A stretch of 64,000 nucleotides of DNA from Collimonas arenae (GCF_001584165.1 NZ_CP013233.1:1674001-1738000); one strand, 5' to 3'; positions 17,137 through 25,521 are shown, counted from the stretch's first letter. The notes: generated by a model not told the origin, from the sequence alone. Numbers and translations are program-made.

Positions 17137-17263
17137 TATGTGGTTTGCGAATTGCCGCAATGTTGTCTTTTGGTAACCTGCGGGTGTGATTCCGATGTTT
17201 ACTTGTATCCAAAGCAAGCTATTTCTGTAAAGATGTCATAGTGGAAATTTTTCGGGATCGAAC

Positions 17264-17860
17264 ATGGTGATGCGGAAGATTGTTGTCGTAGGCGATAAAA
17301 CTACTACGGCCGGCGTGATTCTGCCGAACGCGAACTCAACATTCTCGGTTGGCGATGCATCCCACAAGGTTGCGCTGATCGGCGGGCAGGCAACATGCTT
17401 GGCCTGTAAAGGTGTGGGAGTCATCGCTAAGGCTGGTGGTCCACGCAGGATGAACTTTATGGGCGAAGTGGCTTTGGAGAACGACATCGTTATTTGTGGA
17501 TGTCCCGTTCACCCAAAACTCGTCGCGAATCTCCGTCAAACGATGACCTACGATGACCAGGCGGAAGCGCTTGGGAACGTAGCCATTCCTGCGGCAGCAG
17601 GAATGATCGCGTCGAGCCAGGTTGGCGAATCACCTGCGCACGCGAATGTCAGCAGGCCCGACGAACAGGTACGCGCAGTCGACGCAAAAACTGGCGATCC
17701 AATCGCAGACCTTGCGTACTATATCGAAGCGCCCGATGGATCGACACACAATGGCTACACTGACTCGGCCGGGCTGTGCGACCGACTCACGACGTTCCAG
17801 CCGCAGGAACTCAAGGTATGGTTTGGCGAAGATGCTGAAGAAAAGATGCGGAGCGCTTAA
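17264..17860 (+). CDS. PAAR-domain protein, type VI secretion spike tip
   Basis: The first ~100 residues form a PAAR domain: KIVVVGDKTTTAGVIL, then DASHKVALIGGQATCLACKG and later DIVICGCPVHPKL, with the glycine-rich hairpins and Cys/His residues that bind the tip metal. PAAR proteins cap the VgrG spike and carry effectors. The C-terminal ~60 residues (from about 138) look like a small beta-sandwich extension (DGSTHNGYTDSAG) that probably grips the cargo. The stop overlaps the next gene's start (TAATG), so the following protein is its likely cargo. No vgrG or other secretion structural genes are in the window, so this is an orphan PAAR/effector module. Confidence 0.88.
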   Translation: MVMRKIVVVGDKTTTAGVILPNANSTFSVGDASHKVALIGGQATCLACKGVGVIAKAGGPRRMNFMGEVALENDIVICGCPVHPKLVANLRQTMTYDDQAEALGNVAIPAAAGMIASSQVGESPAHANVSRPDEQVRAVDAKTGDPIADLAYYIEAPDGSTHNGYTDSAGLCDRLTTFQPQELKVWFGEDAEEKMRSA

Positions 17861-18615
17861 TGGACGGCAAAGTCAACACGAATCACGAAAAAGGATCGGT
17901 GGCTTCGGTGCCGCACAAGCGCAAGGTTCGCCTGCTTCTGTGGGGTGGCGCCGCCGGCGTAGGCGATAACTCAGCATTCGAATTTGCTGCGCGCAATGTG
18001 GTCAACGACTACAAGGCCGCCGACAAGGGCAATTTCACAATCATTAGTCAGCGCATTCTTGTCGCGAAGGACATTGTGACCCAGATCAACAGCCAGGACG
18101 ACGACAGCATTCGGTCGGTTGATATTTTTACACATGGCGGGCCGCAAGCCTTGTATCTTACGACAGCGCAGCCGGACGGTAGCAAAATATTGCGCTACGT
18201 CTTTCACAACTCCAGCCTTTACCGTACCCGCACGCGGATGATTTTGAACGCTGCCGGCTGGACGAAAGGATCTGCGCTCGTCGGCGAAATCGAGTTTTCC
18301 AAATTCACGTCAAATGCGAAGATTGAGCTGCACGGTTGTAAGACCGCAGATGCCGAGTCGGACACTGATAACATAGCTGACGACCTGTCGACGCGCCTAG
18401 CCGAGGCTGGCAAGAGCGCCGCAATCGTCATTGGACACGCGGACAAGGCGAATCCCAATATTAAAGGCGGCGGCGAGAAGAATGCCGAGCAAGACTATCG
18501 CCATGGACAGCGGGTGGTGTTCGTTAACGGAAAAATTGCCAAGGTCACGAAACAGAAAGGGCCGATCAGCGATAAAGAGCTGGATGCTCTGGTCAAAGGA
18601 AAGGGTGGTTCATGA
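17860..18615 (+). CDS. Putative PAAR-linked effector, caspase-like His/Cys candidate
   Basis: A 251-aa soluble protein coupled to the PAAR gene by a TAATG overlap and to the next gene by an ATGA overlap, the arrangement of a secreted effector with its immunity gene. Two sequences stand out: DIFTHGG with His92 after a hydrophobic strand, and IELHGC with Cys160 after another strand. This spacing and setting resemble the His-Gly and strand-Cys dyad of clan CD cysteine peptidases (caspase, gingipain, DUF4347-like). The first ~25 residues are basic and the C-terminal tail is lysine-rich. Peptidase activity is my inference. A lectin-like or other fold is possible. No signal peptide, as expected for T6SS cargo. 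Confidence 0.6.
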   Translation: MDGKVNTNHEKGSVASVPHKRKVRLLLWGGAAGVGDNSAFEFAARNVVNDYKAADKGNFTIISQRILVAKDIVTQINSQDDDSIRSVDIFTHGGPQALYLTTAQPDGSKILRYVFHNSSLYRTRTRMILNAAGWTKGSALVGEIEFSKFTSNAKIELHGCKTADAESDTDNIADDLSTRLAEAGKSAAIVIGHADKANPNIKGGGEKNAEQDYRHGQRVVFVNGKIAKVTKQKGPISDKELDALVKGKGGS

Positions 18616-19066
18616 AACTCGGCGCGGTAGCACGGTACTTATCAACGGCATTTCTCATATTTGCGGCTGTGCTGATTGCATATGGCCTCTACGGCATGTC
18701 GCGGTTTGTCTTGTACCAAGGCATGTACGTTGACGATGGATTTATCCTGTTCGACAACGGTTTTTACCCTTTCTTTTGGGCTGTCTTTTCCTTTTAATTG
18801 GACAGGTGCTGCGACTACATTGGCGACGGCAAGTAATGATCGTCGCGGCCGCGGCCAGTCTTGTATTCCTGATCTGGAAACGGGTCACAGTTCCCGCACT
18901 CAGCACTGGTGGCCAGGAATTATTTCCTGACGCAGGATTACTTAGCGAACTTATCGTGGTCGCCGTTGTTCTTTTGGGTTTTGCTCTGGCGGACAGGTAC
19001 GTGCAGATCGTGATCGACGCCATTGTGGTGCGTCCGTTTCGTAGGCTTACAGGATCCAATGACTAG
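18612..19066 (+). pseudogene. Probable immunity membrane protein with a frameshift
   Basis: The gene begins at the ATGA overlap with the effector. It encodes an N-terminal membrane helix (residues 8-32), then YVDDGFILFDNGFYPFFW, and stops after 61 codons. A second frame resumes within the same bases (near 18770-18785, TTTCTTTTGGGC), with no gap, and encodes two or three more hydrophobic segments to 19066, ending RRLTGSND. The pieces read as one ~150-aa polytopic inner-membrane protein broken by a small indel. Position right after the effector argues for an immunity protein. A TTG-initiated separate gene from 18776 is a less likely alternative. Confidence 0.55.
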
Positions 19067-19142
19067 ATATTTGGCAGCGTAACCCCTCTGTAGTCCAAAG
19101 GAACGTTTGGGCGTCGATCACCAATATTTGGAGAACTTCTAG

Positions 19143-20102
19143 ATGAGAAAGATTGGTGTTCAAATATTTATTGTCTGCGCACTTATTCTTTGTTTTGGAA
19201 GCCCTCAATGTAACGACCAGTTATCGCCGACTTTAAAAAATGAACCTCTGGCTGGTTTTACACATGACCAGCGAATACGCATAAATGGCGTTGGTGCAGC
19301 AACGACTGTGGCGGAACATCCATCATTGGCGGTTTGGGCGCGGACGAGTGGTGACGCAGTGGAAAAGCATTGGGAATTCTTTTCCACTGAAGCCTGGTTA
19401 GTGTATTTAACGGGCCTGCTAGCGCTCATCACAGGTTTTCTAGCGCTTTACACGGGTAAGTTGTACAGGGCAACCGTCCAGCTCGGGAAGGAAGCTCAGA
19501 GTAACGGGGAAGATCAGGGGAAAAAAATGGAAGCCTCTATTCGAGAGGCGACTCGCGCTGCTTCCGCGATGGAGGCGCTTGCGGAGGCTACGAAAAGTAA
19601 CGCACTACTGCTGCCAGATATGCTGAGTAAGCAAATGCGGGCATATTTACAAGTTGAGATCGGGCAAGCGGTACATCAAGCTGTGGGGATCAAATTTGCA
19701 GCGAGTCCAATTATCGTCAATAAGGGTGTCACGCCGGCAAAGAACGTCTGCTTTACTTTGAACGCCGCTATCCTCAGCAGCAATATGCTGCCGAATTTTA
19801 TGTTCGAAGATCGAGGCGAGAAAACTATCAACGATGCTGGATTGGCCGCTGGGCAGCACTTTATTATTAGCTGCATTGTGGCAGAACGATACTCAGAGGC
19901 AGAAGTCGCCGATATTGTCGACCAAAACGACAAGTCGCTTTTTGTGTGGGGAACAGTAACTTATGACGATGTGTTTGGCGGCGCTTGGAAAACCGATTAT
20001 TGCCACAATTATAATTTCTTTCGAGACGGTGAAAAGATTGGTTTAATAACTATTATTTTCAACGGCACAACGGAAGCACCTAGCGACCCATCAATCGAGT
20101 GA
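19143..20102 (+). CDS. Membrane-anchored hypothetical protein
   Basis: A 319-aa protein with an N-terminal signal or anchor helix (residues 5-19) and a second transmembrane helix around 85-105 (LVYLTGLLALITGFLALY). A helical, coiled-coil-prone stretch (115-165) rich in Glu/Ala/Lys is followed by a beta-rich C-terminal domain (about 170-300) with SPIIVNKGVTPAKNV. Similar proteins of unknown function are widespread in proteobacteria. It starts with ATG after GGAG 10-13 bp upstream. It may belong to the T6SS cargo region or be the first unit of the gene array. No function can be assigned. Confidence 0.75.
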   Translation: MRKIGVQIFIVCALILCFGSPQCNDQLSPTLKNEPLAGFTHDQRIRINGVGAATTVAEHPSLAVWARTSGDAVEKHWEFFSTEAWLVYLTGLLALITGFLALYTGKLYRATVQLGKEAQSNGEDQGKKMEASIREATRAASAMEALAEATKSNALLLPDMLSKQMRAYLQVEIGQAVHQAVGIKFAASPIIVNKGVTPAKNVCFTLNAAILSSNMLPNFMFEDRGEKTINDAGLAAGQHFIISCIVAERYSEAEVADIVDQNDKSLFVWGTVTYDDVFGGAWKTDYCHNYNFFRDGEKIGLITIIFNGTTEAPSDPSIE

Positions 20103-20110
20103 TAACAGAA

Positions 20111-20280
20111 GGCGGCAATCGGCCGAGGCTGTGTAAAAACTCAGAAAAATTCGGCACATGTAAAAATCGGCCTCTCAAAACGACCGCTAAGCGATTTTTT
20201 CAATATCGGCAATGGTCACTCTACCCACGAAAATTTCATGTTTTGCGTTTTTACACAGCCTCGGCCAGTAGCGGTCACTC
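20111..20280. repeat. Dispersed repeat copy split by an inserted element
   Basis: The left part GGCGGCAATCGGCC (20111-20124) and the right part GGCCAGTAGCGGTCACTC (20263-20280) together reconstruct one copy of the region's dispersed repeat. The intact site would read GGCAATCGGCCAGTAGCGGTC. Confidence 0.65.
20125..20262. mobile_element. MITE-like element with 16-bp inverted ends
   Basis: The 138-bp element begins GAGGCTGTGTAAAAAC and ends with the exact reverse complement GTTTTTACACAGCCTC. It is flanked by GGCC on both sides (20121-20124 and 20263-20266), a probable 4-bp target duplication. The matching flanks extend the inverted repeat to 20 bp because GGCC is a palindrome. The interior encodes nothing. 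It is a non-autonomous element whose transposase is not in the window. I did not assign the parent insertion-sequence family. Confidence 0.75.
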
Positions 20281-20440
20281 ACAAAATCAACCCAAAGCGG
20301 ACATCAGTGCGTTATGGTCATATGGTCATATGGTAATGGCTGCAGCCGCGCCTCGGATACCAGTCGGCTAGGGGTGGGCGAAGTGGCGCGGTTCCGGTTG
20401 GAAATGGAAAATGAGATTGTCCAAATCAATAAGGTGAAAG

Positions 20441-20881
20441 ATGGAAAAAATTAAAATAGATAATTTTTCCAAGGAGTACCCTAGGTGTCATTTCCCCGAA
20501 TTTACTTCCCTGGACAAAGATAATTGCACCGCAATTTATGAAAAAATTTCGAAGAAACTAGGACTTGCCACCACCAGCGACGGATTGGCTTTGGTAAGAA
20601 CCATTGATGCGCGTCAAAAAACTTGTCCAACTGCCGAAGGTATTGGAGATCAATTTAGTTTTACTTCATTATTGACGACCTATGGATTAAAGGGAGCCGA
20701 CAATGTCTACGTAAATTGGTACCGCTACGATAGGATAGATAAACTGAAGTTTAGCGATCTAGACAAATATTTTTTAGACATATGGTACCGGGGCGTAGAC
20801 GATATGGATGTCTTTGATGACACCCTTGATTGGATAATATCCGTAAGCCACGATTCGAAAATTAAGCTACTGAAGTTATGA
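20441..20881 (+). CDS. Small hypothetical protein, immunity-like
   Basis: A 146-aa acidic, soluble protein rich in aromatic and Asp residues towards the C terminus (YVNWYRYDRID, DIWYRGVDDMDVFDD). The short acidic profile and the single-gene unit in an array downstream of a PAAR/effector operon resemble orphan immunity proteins. No family recognised. AAGGTGAAAG just precedes the ATG. Composition is AT-rich compared with the catabolic regions further right. Confidence 0.65.
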   Translation: MEKIKIDNFSKEYPRCHFPEFTSLDKDNCTAIYEKISKKLGLATTSDGLALVRTIDARQKTCPTAEGIGDQFSFTSLLTTYGLKGADNVYVNWYRYDRIDKLKFSDLDKYFLDIWYRGVDDMDVFDDTLDWIISVSHDSKIKLLKL

Positions 20882-21241
20882 AGCCAGCATCAAAGGATGA
20901 TATGGCGAGGTAGAACGCCCACTGGTCCGGCCCGAGGGGTTTATACCAAGATGAGCAGAGGCCTTTTTATTTGCGTTATAGAATTCGATTGCGTTATTCA
21001 ACTGTATTAACTAAAACTTGATCTGGCAAGAAATGCCAGGTCAAGTCTAGGTCGACTAGCGATTTTATTGGCTCCAAGCCGATCACACTTAGTGGCAGGT
21101 ACAAAGCAGCCTGGCAGATTTATTCAAATCCAAGCGGCATACCGGGTGGTGAATTTCGCTACCTCGTTTGGCACGTAAAGTGAAAAGCATTAATTATGAA
21201 CATCCCCACCACCGTTTGTTCGCTCGAAAGCTTTGACTAGA
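20882..21241. other. Intergenic stretch without a gene
   Basis: About 360 bp with no credible open frame and no copy of the dispersed repeat. It holds one clear hairpin at 21017-21045. The stretch 21050-21180 is unremarkable. Confidence 0.5.
21017..21045. terminator. Hairpin, terminator-like
   Basis: CTTGATCTGGCA pairs with TGCCAGGTCAAG (12 bp with one G-U type mismatch) around a 5-base loop. No long U-run follows on either strand, so it may be a terminator or simply a stable RNA structure. Confidence 0.4.
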
Positions 21242-21766
21242 ATGTCGTTTACTTTTAAATGTAATGCTTGTGGCGAAATCCATGAGGGCATGCCGAGTTT
21301 TGATTGCCATGCTCCGCTTAGTTACTACAACATCCCAGAGATGGAGCGTGCTGGGCGCTGTGATTTGGGAAGCGATGACTGCGTAATCGATAAACAGCAG
21401 TACTTCGTTCGTGGATGTATTGAAATTCCAGTCCAAGGTGAAACGGAACCATTTAGTTGGGGAGTGTGGGTTTCGCTAAGTGAAGTTAATTTTCTTCTAT
21501 GGCTTAAATATTTTGAAGAAGAAAAACGTTCACAAGTCGGACCGTTCTTCGGCTGGCTTAACGCGTGGTTGAAGCCTTATCCAGACACCATAGGTCTAAA
21601 AACAATGGTTCACCTGCGTGATAATGGTATTCGCCCATATATTGAACTTGAACCGACCGTTCATCCACTTGCGATTGAACAGCGCGCGGGAATTACCGTT
21701 GAGCGTGTAGCAGAAATTTATTCACTCATGATGCATCAAGAAGGGAAATCGCCTTTGACCAGGTAG
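21242..21766 (+). CDS. DUF2199 protein
   Basis: A 174-aa protein of the DUF2199 family: an N-terminal CxxCGEIH knuckle (CNACGEIH), the LSYYNIPEMER segment, a conserved CVIDKQQYFVRGCIEIPV block and FSWGVWVSLS. The cysteines suggest a zinc knuckle. The family occurs as small solo genes and in immunity-gene neighbourhoods. Its biochemical role is not established. I prefer ATG 21242 over an upstream TTG at 21233 because the family starts at this position. A second member is encoded at 24212. Confidence 0.8.
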   Translation: MSFTFKCNACGEIHEGMPSFDCHAPLSYYNIPEMERAGRCDLGSDDCVIDKQQYFVRGCIEIPVQGETEPFSWGVWVSLSEVNFLLWLKYFEEEKRSQVGPFFGWLNAWLKPYPDTIGLKTMVHLRDNGIRPYIELEPTVHPLAIEQRAGITVERVAEIYSLMMHQEGKSPLTR

Positions 21767-21795
21767 CTTTGTTTATGCCCTAAAGAATCAATAAT

Positions 21796-22269
21796 ATGAA
21801 AAAGTTTCTTAACATAGGTTTGCCAATTGGAGTTGCCATATGTACTCCGCCCATCATCGCAGTTGGATATACTTTGTTTTCTCTACTGCTAACTGCAAGT
21901 CCTAACGAGTCGGTTAGTTCAATAATTTCGCTTGTATTTATTGGTTCTTTTTTTGTCTCAGCGGGGCATCTTTTTCTTTTCGGATTGCCGGGTGTGTGGC
22001 TGTTGCGAAAGTTGAAAATATTTCGTGGCTGGACGGTTATTTTGTTGGGACTGTTCGTCGGAAGTATTCCAGTTGGCATTTTTCTTATGCCGCGATACAC
22101 AATGAACGCCGGCTACATTAGCAACAGGATAGTGATGATCAAAGATGGTGTTCCTACACAGGCATGGTGGAATGGTTACTTTCAAAATGTCGCCATTGTG
22201 GGATGCCTGGGCGCTTTGACTGGATTTGTATTTTGGTTGGCATGGAGGCGCTGCAATCCAACGGATTAA
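21796..22269 (+). CDS. Four-helix membrane protein, hypothetical
   Basis: A 157-aa inner-membrane protein with four hydrophobic helices (about 6-33, 43-68, 78-98 and 130-150) and a polar periplasmic or cytoplasmic loop between helices 3 and 4. No family recognised. It follows the DUF2199 gene by 29 bp, so the two may be cotranscribed. Small polytopic proteins of this kind often serve as immunity proteins against membrane-acting toxins, but there is no direct evidence. Confidence 0.65.
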   Translation: MKKFLNIGLPIGVAICTPPIIAVGYTLFSLLLTASPNESVSSIISLVFIGSFFVSAGHLFLFGLPGVWLLRKLKIFRGWTVILLGLFVGSIPVGIFLMPRYTMNAGYISNRIVMIKDGVPTQAWWNGYFQNVAIVGCLGALTGFVFWLAWRRCNPTD

Positions 22270-22316
22270 ATCGTCTCTATTCATCAGAGATTGGAAACCA
22301 TGTTCGTATTCTAAAT

Positions 22317-22787
22317 ATGAAAAACAAGTCAAAAACAAAACTGGACGCGATCATTGATACCTACGAAGAGCTCGCAGCGGAGTACAGAGTTCTTGGTGAT
22401 CAAAAATTGATAGACTTGTTCGAGTCTTTTATACCGCTCATCCACGAATCGAAAACTAATTCCGAAATCAAGCGCTCTGCGATTGTTACTGGATGCGAAC
22501 AGGGCTTAAGAGAAACGCCGCAATTTCTCGCTAATTTTAAGCTGCCAGAAGATATTCAAAGTACGGCGCTTAAGATTTTTTATAGAGTAGTGGAGACTCA
22601 TATGCCAGCTTTTTTCGAAAAAGAGCGGCAGAAGCGAGGGCAGATAGTCAGCCGTGGGAAGATCAAAGGGGAACGTGAGTGGTATCTACTCCGGAATCGT
22701 GTGGATGAGATTGAAGGAGACGTTGCTCATGAAGTGGAGTTGTTTGAACTCTACAAGATTCTGGATGATTACGAGAGTGTGCCATAG
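22317..22787 (+). CDS. Alpha-helical hypothetical protein
   Basis: A 156-aa, mostly helical, charged protein (begins MKNKSKTKLDAIIDTYEELAAEY; ends KILDDYESVP). The frame is open further upstream to 22164, overlapping the previous gene, but the ATG at 22317 is the sensible start because the earlier part is a shadow of that gene. No motif or family recognised. Part of the plus-strand array. Confidence 0.6.
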   Translation: MKNKSKTKLDAIIDTYEELAAEYRVLGDQKLIDLFESFIPLIHESKTNSEIKRSAIVTGCEQGLRETPQFLANFKLPEDIQSTALKIFYRVVETHMPAFFEKERQKRGQIVSRGKIKGEREWYLLRNRVDEIEGDVAHEVELFELYKILDDYESVP

Positions 22788-22880
22788 TCGTGCGCGCAAT
22801 AACGTCGATGGCAACGAGATACGACATAACTGTGACGGCCACGCTTCACTTTTTCGTACTTGAGTTTTAATGATAATTTT

Positions 22881-23294
22881 ATGACACCGACGACAGATTT
22901 AGCCGCGCTAATCCCCATTACAAAGCATGAAACGGAGAAGGCCTCTGCATTGGTGCGGCTTGGTTTCCCAGCAGTTGAACCAGTTATGCCCCAAATTCTT
23001 GAGTGGCTGCAAGACCTGAATTGGCCGGTTGGCTTTATATTTCAACCGTTTCTGATTCGCATTGGACAACCGCTTGCCCCGTACATTCGAAACATTTTAG
23101 CTGGTCAAGACGACGGTTGGAAATATAGCTTGCTAGTTGCAGTCGTCGCTCCGTCAACCGAACTTGCGCAAACTCTGCGACCTGAGCTTGAGCACTTGGC
23201 AACCAGTCCGAGCGCAGGAGAATCGAAGGAGGAGGTTGATTTAATTGCGATTGAAATACTTGATGCACTTAGAAGTGGTGCACCTGAAGCTTAG
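22881..23294 (+). CDS. DUF5071 protein
   Basis: A 137-aa protein of the DUF5071 family, recognised by LIPITKHE near the start, the signature WLQDLNWPVG (about 45-54) and DDGWKYSLL (about 85-93). The fold is expected to be helical HEAT-like. DUF5071 proteins are small solo genes common in immunity and accessory arrays. The function is unknown. ATG 22881 fits the family start, while a TTG at 22860 would add seven unlikely residues. Confidence 0.8.
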   Translation: MTPTTDLAALIPITKHETEKASALVRLGFPAVEPVMPQILEWLQDLNWPVGFIFQPFLIRIGQPLAPYIRNILAGQDDGWKYSLLVAVVAPSTELAQTLRPELEHLATSPSAGESKEEVDLIAIEILDALRSGAPEA

Positions 23295-23306
23295 CGGAAA
23301 ATGACA

Positions 23307-23331
23307 AAATCGGCCAGATGCGGTCGCTCAA
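23307..23331 (+). repeat. Dispersed repeat copy
   Basis: AAATCGGCCAGATGCGGTCG and following CTCAAG, 13 bp after the DUF5071 stop. One of the best-preserved copies of the region's family. Confidence 0.65.
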
Positions 23332-23393
23332 GGCCGATATCGACTCACGTACTACACTAGATTGACATAAATTTTTCATCTAAAGACCTTCGA

Positions 23394-23687
23394 ATGAATT
23401 TTAGATTAATACTAATTTTCGTGGCCTTACTGGCGCAGCTAACAAATACGGGAGCCGCTTTGGCTGAACAATCCAACTTCGCAAATCTGAAACCCACACC
23501 CGAAATGGTGTTGGAAGCAAAGAAAAATCCAAATGGATGGGTGTATGTGATTGCTGGAAACTACGGGCCAAACGATGCGGTCCCGCCGGAAGCAATCGCC
23601 GGCGCTTGGAAGGTAGATTCATCAGGGACCATTGTGGCGGGCAGTTTTCAAGCGAATCCAAAGTACAAGCCAAATCATGATAAATAA
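23394..23687 (+). CDS. Secreted hypothetical protein
   Basis: A 97-aa protein with a signal peptide (residues 1-24, hydrophobic core ILIFVALLAQL, likely cleavage after ALA). The mature part is short and contains NPNGWVYVIAGNYG and PPEAIAGAWKVD. It is probably periplasmic. Similar short proteins occur in proteobacteria without known function. It stands alone between two repeat copies. Confidence 0.7.
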   Translation: MNFRLILIFVALLAQLTNTGAALAEQSNFANLKPTPEMVLEAKKNPNGWVYVIAGNYGPNDAVPPEAIAGAWKVDSSGTIVAGSFQANPKYKPNHDK

Positions 23688-23823
23688 CGTGTTCGATTCC
23701 TAGGCCCATCCACCGACAGAACATCAAAATGCTATTTTTTGTTCTTCGATGGCGCCATCGAGTAAGGCCGCAATCGGTTGAATGTCTGGATAGGGTCGAA
23801 GCCTACCTTTCGTGTATGGCTTA

Positions 23824-23847
23824 GTTCGGCCAGAAGCGGTCAACCAG
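23824..23847 (+). repeat. Dispersed repeat copy
   Basis: GTTCGGCCAGAAGCGGTCAA followed by CCAG, 15 bp before the next gene's start. The core CGGCCAGAAGCGGTC is the commonest form of the repeat. Confidence 0.65.
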
Positions 23848-23861
23848 TAAAACTTAAAATC

Positions 23862-24122
23862 ATGACCTCTAAAAATTCCACTTGGCGTGTTCATCCTTTT
23901 AAGCAAGGGTATGTATACACCGCCATAGAATCATTCAAAGGTGTGCCAGAGGACTTCTTAACGGATGTAGATTACGTGTTTGATGGTACGACTTATAGTC
24001 ATTACGATTCGTCGACCGTTTTCACATTTCATATGAGCGGAAAAAACACCCCAATTCAATGGTGGTGGCATGACGAGGACTCTGAATCATGCCCTTTTAC
24101 TCGATTTAAGCCGTATGATTGA
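23862..24122 (+). CDS. Small hypothetical protein
   Basis: An 86-aa soluble protein (starts MTSKNSTWRVHPFKQGYVY; contains IQWWWHDEDSES). No signal peptide or known motif. Its charge and aromatic content resemble small immunity proteins. The ATG at 23862 lies directly after a repeat copy. An upstream extension to 23778 would only translate the repeat. Confidence 0.6.
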   Translation: MTSKNSTWRVHPFKQGYVYTAIESFKGVPEDFLTDVDYVFDGTTYSHYDSSTVFTFHMSGKNTPIQWWWHDEDSESCPFTRFKPYD

Positions 24123-24136
24123 GTCAACCGTAGACA

Positions 24137-24169
24137 GCCTGCAATCGGCCATAAGCAGTCGTTTCACTC
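24137..24169 (+). repeat. Dispersed repeat copy
   Basis: CCTGCAATCGGCCATAAGCA then GTCGTTTCACTC. Same orientation as the other copies, 15 bp after the preceding gene. Confidence 0.6.
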
Positions 24170-24211
24170 GATATACCGCGTTTAAGAGATTTTCTACCCG
24201 AAGGGATTTAC

Positions 24212-24715
24212 ATGTTGGAACTTGTAGCCTGTTCAGTCTGTGGTGAGCTGCATTCGCCTGATGAAATCGAACTCGCCTTCAAGCGCCCGGATGCGATTGC
24301 AGCACTCTCGGCGATTGACAGAGAAAAATTCTGTAAAGAGACTGAAGACCTCTGCGCAATATGGGGCAAAGACGACGATTCGCATCGTTTTTTTGTGCGA
24401 AGCTTATTGCCGATAAAAGTTGTGGCTCGGTCTACCCCTTATAACATCGGTGCGTGGATAGAGGTATCCAAAGAGGTCTTTAGTAGAATTAATGAGCTTT
24501 GGGACAGCGACAGCCAACTTCACGAGCCGCTATATACAGGCAAACTAGCCAACGAAATTCCAACTAGGTCTGGCTCACTCGAATTGAATGGACATATCCA
24601 ACTAACGGGGCCGACTACGCGCCCCAATTTCATGATTTCTGATACTGAATCGACCTTATTTGCCGACCAACAATTGGGCGTTACTGAACACCAAGCGGCA
24701 GAGTACCGAAAATAA
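24212..24715 (+). CDS. DUF2199 protein, second copy
   Basis: A 167-aa DUF2199 protein: CSVCGELH knuckle at residues 8-15, an RPDAIAAL segment and the FVRSLLPIKV...GAWIEVSKEVF block. It is clearly diverged from the member at 21242, so the two are not a recent tandem duplication. GGGAT lies just before the ATG. Function unknown. Solo unit between repeats. Confidence 0.8.
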   Translation: MLELVACSVCGELHSPDEIELAFKRPDAIAALSAIDREKFCKETEDLCAIWGKDDDSHRFFVRSLLPIKVVARSTPYNIGAWIEVSKEVFSRINELWDSDSQLHEPLYTGKLANEIPTRSGSLELNGHIQLTGPTTRPNFMISDTESTLFADQQLGVTEHQAAEYRK

Positions 24716-24732
24716 TTATCCCTGTTAATGCG

Positions 24733-24768
24733 TTAGGCAGCAGCCGGTCACAAACCGCCAGTCGCGGA
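24733..24768 (+). repeat. Divergent dispersed repeat copy
   Basis: TTAGGCAGCAGCCGGTCACA and following AACCGCCAGTCGCGG keep the GCAGC-GG-CGGTC pattern in degenerate form. A GTTAGGC here resembles an integron core site, but no partner site is present (see rejected items). Confidence 0.4.
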
Positions 24769-24835
24769 ACCTTGATAACCGACGTGATTAGACCGTTCCA
24801 ATTAAATGGGCTGGTCGTGGAATTACAGGAACAAA

Positions 24836-25168
24836 ATGAAAAGCGAAGAAAAGTTTATTAAGCAACTTCCTATCCCTGAATCCGCAATACGCGACGAAGA
24901 TGCGGTGGAGATGCTGCGAGTATGGATTGCTGAGCGCAAGTTACATTGCTCAATGAAAGTTGGTATGTATCAAGAGTCAATGAATATTCCGGAAGAGAAA
25001 GCATGGGGAACAATCCTTGCAGATGCTGCACGACACTTGGCCAACGCGATGGAGTCTCGCTATTCGACGGATGCGGCGGAGTCATTGAGAAAGATTCGCG
25101 ACGTATTTATTGATGAATTGGGGAACCCGAGTTCCGACGCGGACGGGGATTTTATAAAGAAACATTGA
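24836..25168 (+). CDS. DUF5076 protein
   Basis: A 110-aa helical protein matching DUF5076: LPIPESAIRDEDAVEMLRVW, then WGTILADAARHLANAM. A CAGGAACAAA ribosome-binding site precedes ATG 24836; the in-frame ATG at 24806 is unlikely. DUF5076 members are small solo genes in proteobacteria and the role is unknown. Confidence 0.78.
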   Translation: MKSEEKFIKQLPIPESAIRDEDAVEMLRVWIAERKLHCSMKVGMYQESMNIPEEKAWGTILADAARHLANAMESRYSTDAAESLRKIRDVFIDELGNPSSDADGDFIKKH

Positions 25169-25254
25169 TGGTAGCCATGGGCTGTGATGTTCCGCCTTGA
25201 TGCGAACCGAATGAATCCAAGGGCTATAGTCGAATCTTGTGGGTATCCCTAGCT

Positions 25255-25521
25255 ATGAGTGAATTTTTTAAAGAAATTATGATTTGGAAGCGCCTTGACA
25301 AGGTGTCGGCTGTCCGATATTCGTGCCTAAATGATTTGCAAAATGGTAAATTTGCCGTTCAAAGCGCGGATTTCTTTCGATTGCCATTGGATGGGTATTC
25401 GGCGAACGAATTCGCAAGGCAATTCGCTGTGCTTTTTATTGAGGTTCCGCCACGAGAACGTTGCTCATGGTTTGATTCGCTTGATGAGGCAATAATTTAT
25501 CATGAACGCGAATTCTCATAG
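25255..25521 (+). CDS. Small hypothetical protein
   Basis: An 88-aa soluble protein (MSEFFKEIMIWKRLDKV...; ends DEAIIYHEREFS). No known motif. The end of the protein, with a WFDSLDEAI-like helix, is typical of small solo genes in such arrays. ATG 25255 is preferred to a TTG at 25237. No dispersed repeat copy lies directly upstream. Confidence 0.6.
   Translation: MSEFFKEIMIWKRLDKVSAVRYSCLNDLQNGKFAVQSADFFRLPLDGYSANEFARQFAVLFIEVPPRERCSWFDSLDEAIIYHEREFS

Noticed and set aside
16491..17263. DrmC-type phospholipase-D nuclease completing DISARM
   Set aside because: No HxK motif protein is encoded after the DUF1998 gene on either strand; this gap holds the SRAP remnant, the 113-aa gene and the LexA box.
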